Of a stretch of DNA of 64,000 bases, positions 9,478 to 18,183 are shown piece by piece; within the stretch, counting starts at the first letter, position 1, and the number at the start of each line of letters is the position of its first letter. The DNA lies in NCBI RefSeq assembly GCF_011759505.1, contig NZ_JAAOYO010000001.1, forward strand, positions 496,001 to 560,000. The letters are read 5' to 3'. The notes below the pieces were generated by a model. The model ran no database searches. It was not told the origin of the DNA and saw only the letters and a program-made list of their open reading frames with translations. The position numbers were made by a program, and so were the translations under genes. This DNA comes from Curtobacterium salicis (lineage in GTDB: Bacteria > Actinomycetota > Actinomycetes > Actinomycetales > Microbacteriaceae).

Positions 9478-11060
9478 CCGCCGACGTCCGCATGGTCCGC
9501 CGCGTCGTCGACTCCGTCGCTGCGGCCGAGCCGGTCGTCGTCGTGGTCGGGGACGTCATCCTCGACCGGTGGACGGTCGGTGCCGCCGAGCGGGTCTCCC
9601 GCGAGGCACCAGCGCCGGTCGTCCGGGTCACCGAGACCATCGCCGTCCCGGGAGGCGCGGCCAACACCGCCGTGAACGCCCGCGCCCTGGGCGCGCACGT
9701 CCGGATGGTCGCCCTGATCGGCGACGACGAGACGGGCCGTGTCCTGCGGGACCGCCTGGAGGCCGCCGGGGTCGACACCCGCTGGCTCGTGGCCGTGCCC
9801 GGTGCGACGACGACGAGCAAGGACCGGATCGTCGGCGGTGACCGCGTGGTCGTCCGGGTCGACGACCTGGCCGGTGCCCCGAGCGCGGCGGACACCGCGC
9901 TGCTCGCGGAGGCGACGGCGGCGGCCGTGCAGGGCCGGACCCCGCACGTGCCCGGATCCCCCGACCTGGTGGCCGCGCGGGCCGACGCCGTCGTGGTCTG
10001 CGACTACGACCTGGGTGTCGACGCGACCGCGATCGTCCCCGTCCTCGAGCGGGACCGTCCGACGACCGTGGTGGTCGACGCGCACGACCTCTCCCGCTGG
10101 AGTGCACTGCACCCGGACCTCGTCACCCCGAACGCCGGCGAGACCGCGGCCCTGCTCGGACGTGACCTCGGCCAGGGCGCGGAACGTGCCGAGACCGTCG
10201 TGGCCGTGCGCGACGAGGTCCTCGCGGTCACCGGTGCCCGGAACGCCGTCGTCACGCTCGACCGGAACGGCACCGTCCTGCTCGAGGACACGGCCCGGCC
10301 GACCACCGACGTGCACCGGACCCGTGCGACCCCGGCGTCCGAGCAGCAGGCCTCCGGTGCCGGTGACACCTTCTGCGCCGCAGCCTCGGTCGCCCTCGCC
10401 GTCGGGACCCCGGTCCGCGAGGCCGTCTCGTTCGCGCAGGCCGCCGCCGACGTCGTCGTCCGCGAAGCCGGCACGTCCGTCTGCACCGCCGACGCCCTGG
10501 TTGCGTCGGTGTCCGCACCCGCCGAGACCGTCGTCGACCACGACCAGCTGGCCGACGCCGTCGAGGAAGCCCGTCGCGCCGGTCGTCGCATCGTCTTCAC
10601 CAACGGCTGCTTCGACGTCGTCCACCGCGGGCACACGACGTACCTGCGACAGGCGAGCGAACTCGGCGACCTGCTCGTCGTCGCGCTGAACGACGACGAC
10701 TCGGTCCGCCGGCTCAAGGGACCCGAGCGTCCGATCAACACGGCCGAGGACCGCGCCGGCGTGCTCGCCGCCCTGGCCTGCGTCGACCTGGTCACGGTGT
10801 TCGCGACGGACACCCCGATCCCCCTCATCGAGCGCATCCGTCCCGACGTCTACGTCAAGGGCGGCGACTACTCCCCCGAGATGCTCAGCGAGACCGAGGT
10901 GGTCCGCGCACACGGTGGCGAGGTCGTCATGGTCGACTACGTCGCCGAGCACTCCACGAGCGCCGTGGTCCGCCGGATCCGCGAGACCGCGGCCGGCAAC
11001 GGCACCGCGACCGACTCGGCCACGACCGGGCCGGCGAGCACGGGCACCGGCGACGCATGA
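9474..11060 (+). CDS. Bifunctional heptose kinase / nucleotidyltransferase (HldE-like), copy 2
   Basis: This 528-residue fusion repeats the HldE design. The ribokinase domain contains GDVILDRWTVG (about residues 25-35), GGAANTAVNA (about 60-69) and GAGDTFCAA (about 296-304). The nucleotidyltransferase domain contains TNGCFDVVHRGH (HxGH) and LKGPERPIN. It is longer than copy 1, with extra residues mainly within the kinase half and a Thr/Ala-rich tail. The conserved core looks closer to canonical HldE than copy 1, for example FTNGCFD and YVKGGDY. It lies between an aldehyde dehydrogenase and a GT2 transferase with stop-start overlaps at both ends, so it may serve a different heptose branch. Confidence 0.86.
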   Translation: MTADVRMVRRVVDSVAAAEPVVVVVGDVILDRWTVGAAERVSREAPAPVVRVTETIAVPGGAANTAVNARALGAHVRMVALIGDDETGRVLRDRLEAAGVDTRWLVAVPGATTTSKDRIVGGDRVVVRVDDLAGAPSAADTALLAEATAAAVQGRTPHVPGSPDLVAARADAVVVCDYDLGVDATAIVPVLERDRPTTVVVDAHDLSRWSALHPDLVTPNAGETAALLGRDLGQGAERAETVVAVRDEVLAVTGARNAVVTLDRNGTVLLEDTARPTTDVHRTRATPASEQQASGAGDTFCAAASVALAVGTPVREAVSFAQAAADVVVREAGTSVCTADALVASVSAPAETVVDHDQLADAVEEARRAGRRIVFTNGCFDVVHRGHTTYLRQASELGDLLVVALNDDDSVRRLKGPERPINTAEDRAGVLAALACVDLVTVFATDTPIPLIERIRPDVYVKGGDYSPEMLSETEVVRAHGGEVVMVDYVAEHSTSAVVRRIRETAAGNGTATDSATTGPASTGTGDA

Positions 11061-11995
11061 CACGGGGGGCGCGGTGGTCCGGCGAGTGGGGTCGTCCGGC
11101 CGAGGTGACACCGACCGACTCCTCCCCCGTCGACGTCGACGTGCTCATCCCGACCGTCGGTCGGACCGCGGAACTCGCCGCAACGCTTGCCGGGCTCGCC
11201 GCCCAGACCGAGGTCGCCTTCCGTCTGGTCCTCAGCGACCAGTCCGAGACCGGTGACGTCGTCGAGCGGCCGGCGATCGCCGCGATGGTCCGCGTCCTGG
11301 AGGCACAGGGCCGACCCGTCACGCTCCTCACCCACCCGGACCGGCGGGGGCTCGCCGAACACCGGCAGTTCCTGCTCGACCACGCCCGCGCCGACGCCGT
11401 CCTGTTCCTCGACGACGACGTGTGGCTCGAACCCGGCTCGGTGCAGCGGATGCTCGACGCGCTGCGGTCGCTCGACACCGGCTTCGTCGGCAGCGCCGTC
11501 CAGGGACTGTCCTACCTGCAGGACCGCCGTCCCCACGAGACGGAGCCGTTCGCGCTCTGGGACGGTCCGGTCGTGCCCGAGGTCGTGCGCCGTGGGACTC
11601 CGGGCTTCGACCGCTGGTCCCTGCACAACGCCGCGAACCTCGTGCACGTCGCGGCCGAGCTCGACGTCGAACCGGGCGGCTGGCTGCCGTACCGGGTGGC
11701 CTGGGTCGGCGCCTGCGCGATGTACGACCGCGCGTCGCTCGAGGCCGTCGGCGGCTTCCGGTTCTGGGAGTCGCTGCCGGCGGGGCACGCCGGCGAGGAC
11801 GTCGTCGCGCAGTGGCTCGTCATGGAGCGCTTCGGCGGGGTCGGCATCGTGCCCTCCGGCGCGGTGCACCTCGAAGCGCCGACGACCGTCACGGACCGCT
11901 CCGTCGACGCACCGGACGTGGTCTTCGCGCACGAGCAGCAGACGGAGCACGAGCAGCACCGGCAGCACTGGACCCGCGGAGTCATACCGCGGTAG
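11057..11995 (+). CDS. Glycosyltransferase family 2
   Basis: This 312-residue GT-A glycosyltransferase has DVLIPTVGRTAEL near residue 29 and the metal-binding acidic run FLDDDVWL (about residues 116-123). A later GEDVVAQWLV (about 250) would supply the catalytic base. The first 25 residues are poorly conserved, so translation could start a little later, but ATG 11057 overlaps the preceding stop (ATGA). It ends the ALDH-HldE operon and probably adds a sugar to the heptose-containing glycan. The substrate is unknown. Confidence 0.8.
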   Translation: MTRGARWSGEWGRPAEVTPTDSSPVDVDVLIPTVGRTAELAATLAGLAAQTEVAFRLVLSDQSETGDVVERPAIAAMVRVLEAQGRPVTLLTHPDRRGLAEHRQFLLDHARADAVLFLDDDVWLEPGSVQRMLDALRSLDTGFVGSAVQGLSYLQDRRPHETEPFALWDGPVVPEVVRRGTPGFDRWSLHNAANLVHVAAELDVEPGGWLPYRVAWVGACAMYDRASLEAVGGFRFWESLPAGHAGEDVVAQWLVMERFGGVGIVPSGAVHLEAPTTVTDRSVDAPDVVFAHEQQTEHEQHRQHWTRGVIPR

Positions 11996-12042
11996 GGGGT
12001 CGGACGCGACCGCAGCGGGATGGCAGACCGCCCGTCGCTCCG

Positions 12043-12076
12043 TAGCGTCGAACCCGTCGGCGAGGTCCGCCGACGG
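12043..12076 (+). promoter_or_regulatory. Promoter -10 (TAGCGT) and leader hairpin before the DedA operon
   Basis: A TAGCGT -10-like hexamer (12043-12048) is followed by a perfect 9-bp stem (12054-12062 with 12068-12076, loop aggtc). The right arm runs into the gggagga ribosome-binding site before GTG 12091. A folded leader could limit access of ribosomes. The promoter call rests on position and hexamer only. Confidence 0.4.
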
Positions 12077-12090
12077 GAGGAGCGACACCC

Positions 12091-12840
12091 GTGCTCGACC
12101 AGATCACCCCGTTCGTCGTCGACCTGGCGTCATCGCCGCTCGTCTACCTGACCCTGTTCCTCCTCTGCCTGGTCGACGGCTTCTTCCCGCCGGTGCCGAG
12201 CGAGACCGCGCTCGTCGCCGTCGCCGCGGTGGCCGCGACGTCCGGCCAGCCGGTCCTGGCCGTGGTGCTCGGCGCCGCTGCCCTGGGCGCGATCGCCGGT
12301 GACTCGATCGCCTACGCGATCGGCCGGCGGATCGGGCTGCAGCGGCTCCGGAACGCCCGACGGCCCCGGATCGCGGCGGCGTTCGCGTTCGCCGAGCGGC
12401 AGATGCAGCGGCGCTCCGCCAGCCTCATCCTGATCGGGCGCTACGTCCCGGTCGGCCGTGTGGCCGTCAACATGACCGCCGGAGCCACCGGGCTGCCCTA
12501 CCGCCGGTTCCTCGGCATCAGCGCGGTGGCGGGGATCGCGTGGAGCACCACATCCATCGGCATCGCACTCGCCACCTCGTCGTTCCTGCACGAGCCGCTC
12601 GTGGCAGCCGCGGTGTCGATGGTCGTCGCCGGCGGCCTGGGCCTCGCCGTGGACCGTGTCCTCGGTAGGCTCCAGCGCAGACGGGCCGCCCGCACCGCAG
12701 CCACCGTCGTCGGCACGGTCACCGACCGGGAGGCACGCCCCACCCCCGCCACCGACCAGACCCCCCGAGCCGCCCGGGCCATGACGGCACCCCGCCCCAC
12801 CACCTGCACCGTCACCACCGGAGGGACCGCACGACCGTGA
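12091..12840 (+). CDS. DedA family membrane protein (VTT domain)
   Basis: This 249-residue protein has the DedA/VTT fold: an early hydrophobic segment with FFPPVPSETAL (about residues 31-41), a GDSIAYAIGRRIG segment (about 70-82), and GRYVPVGRVAVNMTAG (about 117-132) with the conserved Arg and Gly. DedA proteins act in the cytoplasmic membrane in lipid-carrier recycling and envelope stress. The C-terminal 50 residues are a Thr/Arg-rich cytoplasmic tail. The GTG start has gggagga upstream. Its stop overlaps the histidine kinase start (GTGA), so the kinase may sense an envelope state that DedA influences. Confidence 0.85.
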   Translation: MLDQITPFVVDLASSPLVYLTLFLLCLVDGFFPPVPSETALVAVAAVAATSGQPVLAVVLGAAALGAIAGDSIAYAIGRRIGLQRLRNARRPRIAAAFAFAERQMQRRSASLILIGRYVPVGRVAVNMTAGATGLPYRRFLGISAVAGIAWSTTSIGIALATSSFLHEPLVAAAVSMVVAGGLGLAVDRVLGRLQRRRAARTAATVVGTVTDREARPTPATDQTPRAARAMTAPRPTTCTVTTGGTARP

Positions 12841-14117
12841 CCGCCCGCACCAGCAGGACCGTCCTGGACCGCACCTTCCCGGCGACGTTCCGGATCCCGG
12901 GGACGCGACTGCGTGCCTCCCGGTCGGTCGTCGCCGTCCGCGGGTCCCTCGTCGTCGCGGCCGTCACGCTGCTCGCCGTCGGCGCTCCGGTCGCGGTCGT
13001 CGTGCACGACGTGCCGGTCCCGCTCGCGCTCCTGGTGACGGCCGTCCTCAGCGCGACGCTCCTGGTCGCGCCGGCGCGACCGCGGTCCGCGACCGCCGTG
13101 CACCTGCTCGCCCTCGCCGGACTCGGCGTCCTGACCGCGCCCGGGACGGCCGGCCCGTGGCCGATGCCCGTGACCGCGATGATCGGCCTGTCGGTGCTGC
13201 TCGTCGTCCTCGGGCTCCGGACCGACTGGCGGACCACGGCGATCGCGTGGGGCGCGTCGACGGTCCTGACCCTGGTGCTCGTCGCCGTGACCCCGGGCCG
13301 CTGGGCCGAGCCGGACGTCTGGGTGAGCACGCTCGTCGTGTCGTCCGGCAGCGCACTGCTCGCCGGTGCCGCCGCCGTCCTGCTCGGGCAGCGGCGGCAC
13401 GTCGGCGCCGAGCTCGTGGCCGCGCGGCAGGAGGCCGAGCAGCAGGCGGACGCCCGCCGCGCCGTCGAGGAACGTGCCCGCATCGCCCGGGAGCTGCACG
13501 ACGTCGTCGCACACAGCATGTCCGTCGTGCACATGCAGGCCGAGTCGGCGCCGTACCGGGTGGCGGACCTGACCCCGGCGGCACGGGCGGAGTTCGCAAC
13601 GATCGCCGAGACCTCCCGGACCGCCCTGCGCGAGATGCGGCAACTGCTCGGCACGCTGCGCGGCGAGGAGGACGCCGAGCGGGCACCGCAGCCGGGGCTG
13701 TCGGACCTGCCGGCGCTCGTCGCCTCGACCCGGGCCGCCGGACTGTCGGTCACGCTGGACGTGCGCCGGGACGGAGACGCCGACGACGGAGGGGCCGCCG
13801 AAACGGTCGGCCGGGTCACACAGCTCACGGTGTACCGCGTCGTCCAGGAGGCACTCGGCAACGTCGTGCGCCACGCCCCGGGTGCCGCCACCACCGTCGT
13901 CGTCCAGGTGGTCGGGGCCGCCGTGTCCGTCACGGTGACGAACGCCCCGGCGCCCCTCGCTGCCCCGCCCCCTGCCGACGACGGCGGGTACGGACTCGCC
14001 GGCATGCGCTCGCGTGTCGCCGCGCTCGACGGCACGCTCGAGGCCGGACCGACCGCCGACAGCGGCTTCCGCGTCGCCGTGACCCTGCCCCGCCTCCCCG
14101 ACGGAGACCCGCGATGA
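12837..14117 (+). CDS. Sensor histidine kinase, NarL-type (HisKA_3)
   Basis: This 426-residue kinase has an N-terminal block of about five hydrophobic segments (residues 35-185). A short helix leads to the phospho-acceptor H-box RIARELHDVVAHSMS (His about residue 221). An HATPase_c domain follows with YRVVQEALGNVVRHA (N-box) and GGYGLAGMRSR (G-box, about 382-392). There is no large extracellular domain, so it probably senses the membrane or envelope state, as in LiaS/DesK-like kinases. It is coupled by overlap to DedA upstream and to the response regulator downstream. Confidence 0.9.
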   Translation: MTARTSRTVLDRTFPATFRIPGTRLRASRSVVAVRGSLVVAAVTLLAVGAPVAVVVHDVPVPLALLVTAVLSATLLVAPARPRSATAVHLLALAGLGVLTAPGTAGPWPMPVTAMIGLSVLLVVLGLRTDWRTTAIAWGASTVLTLVLVAVTPGRWAEPDVWVSTLVVSSGSALLAGAAAVLLGQRRHVGAELVAARQEAEQQADARRAVEERARIARELHDVVAHSMSVVHMQAESAPYRVADLTPAARAEFATIAETSRTALREMRQLLGTLRGEEDAERAPQPGLSDLPALVASTRAAGLSVTLDVRRDGDADDGGAAETVGRVTQLTVYRVVQEALGNVVRHAPGAATTVVVQVVGAAVSVTVTNAPAPLAAPPPADDGGYGLAGMRSRVAALDGTLEAGPTADSGFRVAVTLPRLPDGDPR

Positions 14118-14776
14118 CCCGTGTGCTCGTCGTCGACGACCAGGCCGTGTTCCGCCTGGGGCTCGTCGCGATCCTCGGCTCCCAGCCCGACATCGAGGTC
14201 GTCGGCGAGGCCGGGGACGGTGCCGAGGCGGTCACGCTCGGCATCGACCTCGAACCCGACGTCGTGCTCATGGACGTGCGGATGCCCGTCCTCGACGGGA
14301 TCGAGGCGACACGACGGCTGACCGCGGCGCCGAGTTCGACGCCCGTCCGCGTCCTCATGCTCACCACGTTCGACATCGACGACTACGTGTTCGACGCGCT
14401 CCGCGCCGGCGCCAGCGGCTTCCTGCTCAAGGACGCGGGCGCCGACGACCTCATCGCCGCCGTGCGGACCATCGCCGCCGGGGACGCCCTGCTCGCCCCC
14501 CGCGTCACCCGGCACCTCGTCGAGGCGTTCATCGCCGGTCCCCGACCTGCCGCGGCACCCGCGGACGTGCTCGCCGTCCTCACCGACCGCGAGCGGGACG
14601 TCTTCATGCTCATGGCCCGCGGCCGCTCCAACGGTGAGATCGGTCGCGAACTGTTCATCGCCGAGCAGACCGTGAAGACCCACGTCGGCCGCGTGCTGGC
14701 GAAACTGCAGCTGCGGGACCGCGTGCACGCCGTGGTCCTGGCGTACGAGTCCGGCCTGGTCACCCCGGCCGGTTGA
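14114..14776 (+). CDS. Response regulator, NarL/LuxR family
   Basis: This 220-residue regulator has a receiver domain with the acidic pair VVDDQ (about residues 6-10), phosphorylation site Asp54 in VVLMDVRMP, and Lys in LLKDAGAD. A LuxR-type helix-turn-helix lies at the C terminus (LTDRERDVF to VKTHVGRVLAKL, about residues 155-195). ATG 14114 overlaps the kinase stop (ATGA), and the two should form a cognate pair. Targets are unknown; autoregulation of the DedA operon is plausible. Confidence 0.92.
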   Translation: MTRVLVVDDQAVFRLGLVAILGSQPDIEVVGEAGDGAEAVTLGIDLEPDVVLMDVRMPVLDGIEATRRLTAAPSSTPVRVLMLTTFDIDDYVFDALRAGASGFLLKDAGADDLIAAVRTIAAGDALLAPRVTRHLVEAFIAGPRPAAAPADVLAVLTDRERDVFMLMARGRSNGEIGRELFIAEQTVKTHVGRVLAKLQLRDRVHAVVLAYESGLVTPAG

Positions 14777-14893
14777 CTCCCCGCTCGGTCGCATCGCTCG
14801 GTCGCAGCGCTCGGGCGGCGGACGAGGGCGCAGCCGTGGCAGGATCGGGTGGGCGGCGGTCTCGACGCCGGTGACGACAGGAACGAGGACGCG

Positions 14894-15487
14894 ATGGCCA
14901 GCTTCACCCGCGGGTTCGGCGGACGCCGCCGTGACGTCGACGACAGCAAGATCCCGCCCGGGCAGACGCTCGTGCACGACTGGCCCGTGCTGTCGGCCGG
15001 AGCCACCCCGGAGATCGAACCGTCCGAGTGGAGCTTCTCGATCCGCACCGAGTCCGGCCTGCACTCGTGGACGTGGGACGAGGTCCGGGCGCTCGGGCTC
15101 GAGGACATCACCGTCGACATCCACTGCGTCACGCACTGGACCAAGCTCGGCATGGGCTGGCGCGGCGTCCCGCTCGACAAGCTCTTCGCCGACATCGAGA
15201 CCTCGCTCGACTTCTGCATGGTCCACAGCTTCGGCGGCTACACCACGAACGTCCCGCTCGACGAACTGCTCGACGGGCAGGCGTGGATCGCGTTCGAAGC
15301 GGACGGCGAACCCCTGACCCCGGAGCACGGCGGCCCGGCGCGGCTGCTCGTCCCGCACCTGTACTTCTGGAAGAGCGCGAAGTGGGTCCGCGGCATCGTC
15401 ATGCACGCCGAGGACGAGCCTGGGTTCTGGGAGAACGCCGGCTACAACATGCACGGGGACCCGTGGAAGGAAGAGCGGTACTGGTGA
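14894..15487 (+). CDS. Sulfite oxidase-like molybdopterin oxidoreductase (short form)
   Basis: This 197-residue protein matches the short sulfite-oxidase-like family (about 200 aa) that holds only the molybdopterin-binding domain. Visible hallmarks are DIHCVTHWTKLGMGWRGV (about residues 75-92), whose Cys would ligate Mo, the GYTTNVPL segment, and a final GDPWKEERYW. No signal peptide or Tat motif is visible, so it should be cytoplasmic. ATG 14894 is chosen for the gagg upstream and the family N terminus. GTGA overlap joins it to a flavin reductase that would be its electron partner. The substrate is not known; sulfite is not assured. Confidence 0.88.
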   Translation: MASFTRGFGGRRRDVDDSKIPPGQTLVHDWPVLSAGATPEIEPSEWSFSIRTESGLHSWTWDEVRALGLEDITVDIHCVTHWTKLGMGWRGVPLDKLFADIETSLDFCMVHSFGGYTTNVPLDELLDGQAWIAFEADGEPLTPEHGGPARLLVPHLYFWKSAKWVRGIVMHAEDEPGFWENAGYNMHGDPWKEERYW

Positions 15488-16260
15488 CCCTGCCCGCCAC
15501 GCCGGTCCGGCCGCTCCGTCGTCCCGCCTGGCACGACGCGACGGTCGTCGCGGTCGCTCCCGAGACCCCGAACGCCGGTCGTCTCGTCCTGGACGTCCCG
15601 ACCTGGCCGGGCAACGACCCGGGCCAGCACCTCGACCTGCGCCTGACGGCCGAGGACGGCTACCAGGCGACCCGCTCGTACTCGATCGCCTCCGCCGGCG
15701 ACGGCACCCGGATCACGCTCGCGGTGGACCGGGTCGAGGACGGCGAGGTCTCCCCGTTCCTGGTCGACGCCGTCGAGGTCGGCGACACGCTCGAGGTCCA
15801 CGGACCGCTCGGCGGCTGGTTCGTCTGGCGTCCGGACGTCTCGGCAGCGGACCCACGACCGGTGCAGCTCATCGCCGGCGGGTCGGGCATCGTGCCACTG
15901 CTGCCGATGGTGACCGCCCACGCCGAGGCCGGCGACCCGTCGCCGTTCCGGATGCTCTACGCCGTCCGGACGCCCGAGGACGTCTTCTTCCGGGCCGAAC
16001 TCGACGCGGCGGTCGCTGCAGCGGACCGGGCACCGTTCGCGCTCGACGTGGTCTACAGCCGTCAGACCCCGCCCGGAGCCGAGACACCCGCCGGGCGGCT
16101 CACACGCGACCGCCTGGCCGCGTCGGTGCTGCCGCCCGACGCCGGGGCACTCGTCTACGTCTGCGGCTCGACGCCGTTCGTCGAACAGGTGCTGCGCTGG
16201 CTCGGTGAGCTCGGGCACGACGTCACCGAGGTCCGGGCGGAGCGTTTCGGCGGAGCCTGA
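15484..16260 (+). CDS. Ferredoxin--NADP reductase-like flavoprotein
   Basis: This 258-residue reductase has the FAD site RSYSIAS (about residues 63-69, the RxYS motif), the GPLGGWFVW turn, and the pyridine-nucleotide site GGSGIVPLLPM (about 134-144). VYVCGSTPF near residue 225 and an acidic C-terminal region complete the FNR fold. No iron-sulfur domain is fused. The GTG start overlaps the upstream stop. The pairing suggests electron transfer between NAD(P)H, flavin and the molybdoprotein; the direction of flow is inferred. Confidence 0.88.
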   Translation: MTLPATPVRPLRRPAWHDATVVAVAPETPNAGRLVLDVPTWPGNDPGQHLDLRLTAEDGYQATRSYSIASAGDGTRITLAVDRVEDGEVSPFLVDAVEVGDTLEVHGPLGGWFVWRPDVSAADPRPVQLIAGGSGIVPLLPMVTAHAEAGDPSPFRMLYAVRTPEDVFFRAELDAAVAAADRAPFALDVVYSRQTPPGAETPAGRLTRDRLAASVLPPDAGALVYVCGSTPFVEQVLRWLGELGHDVTEVRAERFGGA

Positions 16261-16524
16261 CGCGCGACAGTCCACGCGACGTTCGTCAAGGGGGCTCGCG
16301 GACGGTGCGGGATCGTTGCGGGAAACCGCACGGACGGAACGTGTGCCCATCTCGGGGGGCAACGGTTCCGAAGACATGCCCGGGACCTGCGCCGGACCAC
16401 CCATCCGCCGGTCCCCTGGAGGCGACGATGCCTCCGCGCCGGCGTGGGCGCGGGGACCCGAACCCTGCGCCCAGCCGGCGCCGACGACCACCGGGCGACT
16501 GCATCGCCACACGCCCCACGACGC
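16261..16524. other. Intergenic stretch without a recognisable gene
   Basis: About 260 nt lie between the reductase and the tRNA-Gly terminator. Short open readings in several frames lack start signals or family features. A GTGCGG / CCGCAC pairing flanks the ttgcgggaaa segment around 16305-16333 and could form a small stem. I see no known riboswitch core, repeat or sRNA. Confidence 0.5.
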
Positions 16525-16557
16525 ACGAAACCCCCGGCCACCGGCCGGGGGTTTCGT
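16525..16557 (-). terminator. Terminator of the tRNA-Gly gene
   Basis: A perfect 15-bp stem (16525-16539 with 16543-16557, 3-nt loop) lies 23 nt beyond the 3' end of the tRNA on the minus strand. The descending arm ends in GGGGGTTTCGT, a usable intrinsic terminator. Confidence 0.85.
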
Positions 16558-16580
16558 CTGTCTCTTGAGGAACGCTACTG

Positions 16581-16652
16581 AGCGGATGACGAGATTCGAA
16601 CTCGCGACCCTCACCTTGGCAAGGTGATGCGCTACCACTGCGCCACATCCGC
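16581..16652 (-). tRNA. tRNA-Gly (GCC), copy 1
   Basis: The minus strand folds as a 72-nt tRNA: acceptor GCGGATG with CATCCGC, anticodon loop CTTGCCAAG (anticodon GCC) and T-loop GTTCGAATC. The discriminator is U and CCA is not encoded. The sequence is identical to the copy at 22124-22195, including a few flanking bases. It stands alone with its own terminator. Confidence 0.97.
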
Positions 16653-16772
16653 ATGCTGCCCACCGGGGTGACCAACACGGCCAACTGTACCCGACGTCGG
16701 TCCGGAACCGGGCCTCCCGGCCGCGTGTCGGGCGCGCCGGACCCTCACCCACTGCCGGAACGACGCGCCGAC

Positions 16773-16778
16773 TAGGGT
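16773..16778 (+). promoter_or_regulatory. TAGGGT -10, leaderless promoter of the serine hydrolase
   Basis: TAGGGT ends 7 nt before the GTG at 16786, so transcription should begin at or next to the start codon. There is no Shine-Dalgarno sequence in between. This fits leaderless translation, frequent in actinobacteria. Confidence 0.5.
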
Positions 16779-16785
16779 CGGAGCC

Positions 16786-18183
16786 GTGACGACGACGTTC
16801 CGACGCAGCTCCCCGTCCACCCTCGGTATCGACGCGACGGGCGTCGATCGACTGGTCTCCGCGCTCGAGGACACCGCCGGTGTCGAGCCGCACAGCATCA
16901 TGGTGCTCCGGCACGGCCAGGTCGCTGCCGAGGGCTGGTGGGCCCCGTTCGCCGCTGACCGAGCGCACCTGCTGTACTCGCTGAGCAAGAGCTTCACGGC
17001 AGCGGCCGTCGGGATCGCGGTCCGCGCCGGGCTCATCGACCTCGACGACACGATGATCAGTCACTTCCCGGAGCTCGACGCCGAGGTCACCGACGAGCGC
17101 ACACGGCGGATGCTGGTGCGACACCTGCTGGCGATGGCGAGCGGGCACCGCACGGACACCATCGACCGGGCAGAGCAGCTGGACCCGACGAACACCGTGC
17201 GCGGCTTCCTGCTGCTGCCGCCCGAGGAGGAGCCGGGCAGTGTCTTCGCCTACAACCAGCCGTGCACGTACACCCTCGGTGAGATCGTCCGACGGGTCAG
17301 CGGCACCTCGCTGCTCGAGTACCTGCGCCCGCGGCTGCTCGCACCGCTCGGCATCGACGACTTCGCCTGGCGGCGGGACGACGCCGGCGCGGAACTCGGG
17401 TACAGCGGCGGCTACACGACGACCGACGCGATCGCCGCCCTGGGCCAGCTGTACCTGCAGGGCGGTGTGTGGAACGGCGAGCGTCTGCTCGACGAGGACT
17501 GGATCGCCGCAGCCACCAGCGTCCGGGTCGAGAACCCGGACGAGGCCGCCGCGGACTGGTCCGTCGGCTACGGGTTCCAGTTCTGGATGGCCCGGCACGG
17601 CTTCCGCGGCGACGGCGCGTACGGGCAGTTCTGCGTCGTGCTGCCGGAGCAGGACGTCGTCGTCGCGATGACCGGGCAGAGCGTCGACATGCAGGCCGTC
17701 CTCGACGCGGTGTGGGAACACCTGCTGCCGGCGGTCGACCGGCCGGGATCCGCCGCCGACGACGGCCGGCTGCAGGACCGCCTCGCCGGGCTCGCCCTCC
17801 CCCCGGTGAGCGGCGATCCGCTCGGCACGCTGCCGCAGGGCTCCGCCGTCACCCTGTCGGCAGGCACCGGAGCCGGACTGGAGGCACTGCACCTCACCCA
17901 GGACACCGACCGCGGGTGGGTGCTCACCCTCCGCGACGCCTCCGGGACGGTCACGGCGCCGGTGGGCGACGGCTCGTGGCTGGTCTCCGGTGCGACGGCG
18001 ACGAGCGGTGCCCGAGCCGGTGACGTGGTCACGATCGACGTCCGCTTCGTCGAGACGCCCCACCTGCTGCACGTCCGCTGCGACCTGGCCGACGGGTCCG
18101 CTTCGGCCGCCTGGGAGACCGAACCGCTGCACGACGGCATCGCCACCCTGCACCGGCCGGTCGACCGATCCCCGGTGGACTGA
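16786..18183 (+). CDS. Serine hydrolase, class C beta-lactamase-like
   Basis: This 465-residue protein has the beta-lactamase/DD-peptidase fold (PF00144 type). The active-site SLSK tetrad (S-x-x-K) is at about residues 66-69, and YNQP (about 157-160) supplies the Tyr-x-Asn element. The catalytic domain spans about residues 20-330. A C-terminal beta-rich domain (about 345-455) resembles the tail found on esterase/amidohydrolase members. There is no signal peptide, so it is probably an intracellular esterase or amidase, not a true lactamase. It appears to be a monocistronic, leaderless gene. Confidence 0.82.
   Translation: MTTTFRRSSPSTLGIDATGVDRLVSALEDTAGVEPHSIMVLRHGQVAAEGWWAPFAADRAHLLYSLSKSFTAAAVGIAVRAGLIDLDDTMISHFPELDAEVTDERTRRMLVRHLLAMASGHRTDTIDRAEQLDPTNTVRGFLLLPPEEEPGSVFAYNQPCTYTLGEIVRRVSGTSLLEYLRPRLLAPLGIDDFAWRRDDAGAELGYSGGYTTTDAIAALGQLYLQGGVWNGERLLDEDWIAAATSVRVENPDEAAADWSVGYGFQFWMARHGFRGDGAYGQFCVVLPEQDVVVAMTGQSVDMQAVLDAVWEHLLPAVDRPGSAADDGRLQDRLAGLALPPVSGDPLGTLPQGSAVTLSAGTGAGLEALHLTQDTDRGWVLTLRDASGTVTAPVGDGSWLVSGATATSGARAGDVVTIDVRFVETPHLLHVRCDLADGSASAAWETEPLHDGIATLHRPVDRSPVD

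Noticed and set aside
16261-16524. Riboswitch or sRNA in the longest gene-free stretch
   Set aside because: Only a short GTGCGG/CCGCAC pairing is seen; no known aptamer core is recognisable.
16205-16627. Open frame across the reductase 3' end and tRNA-Gly region
   Set aside because: It runs through a terminator and an antisense tRNA and has no domain.
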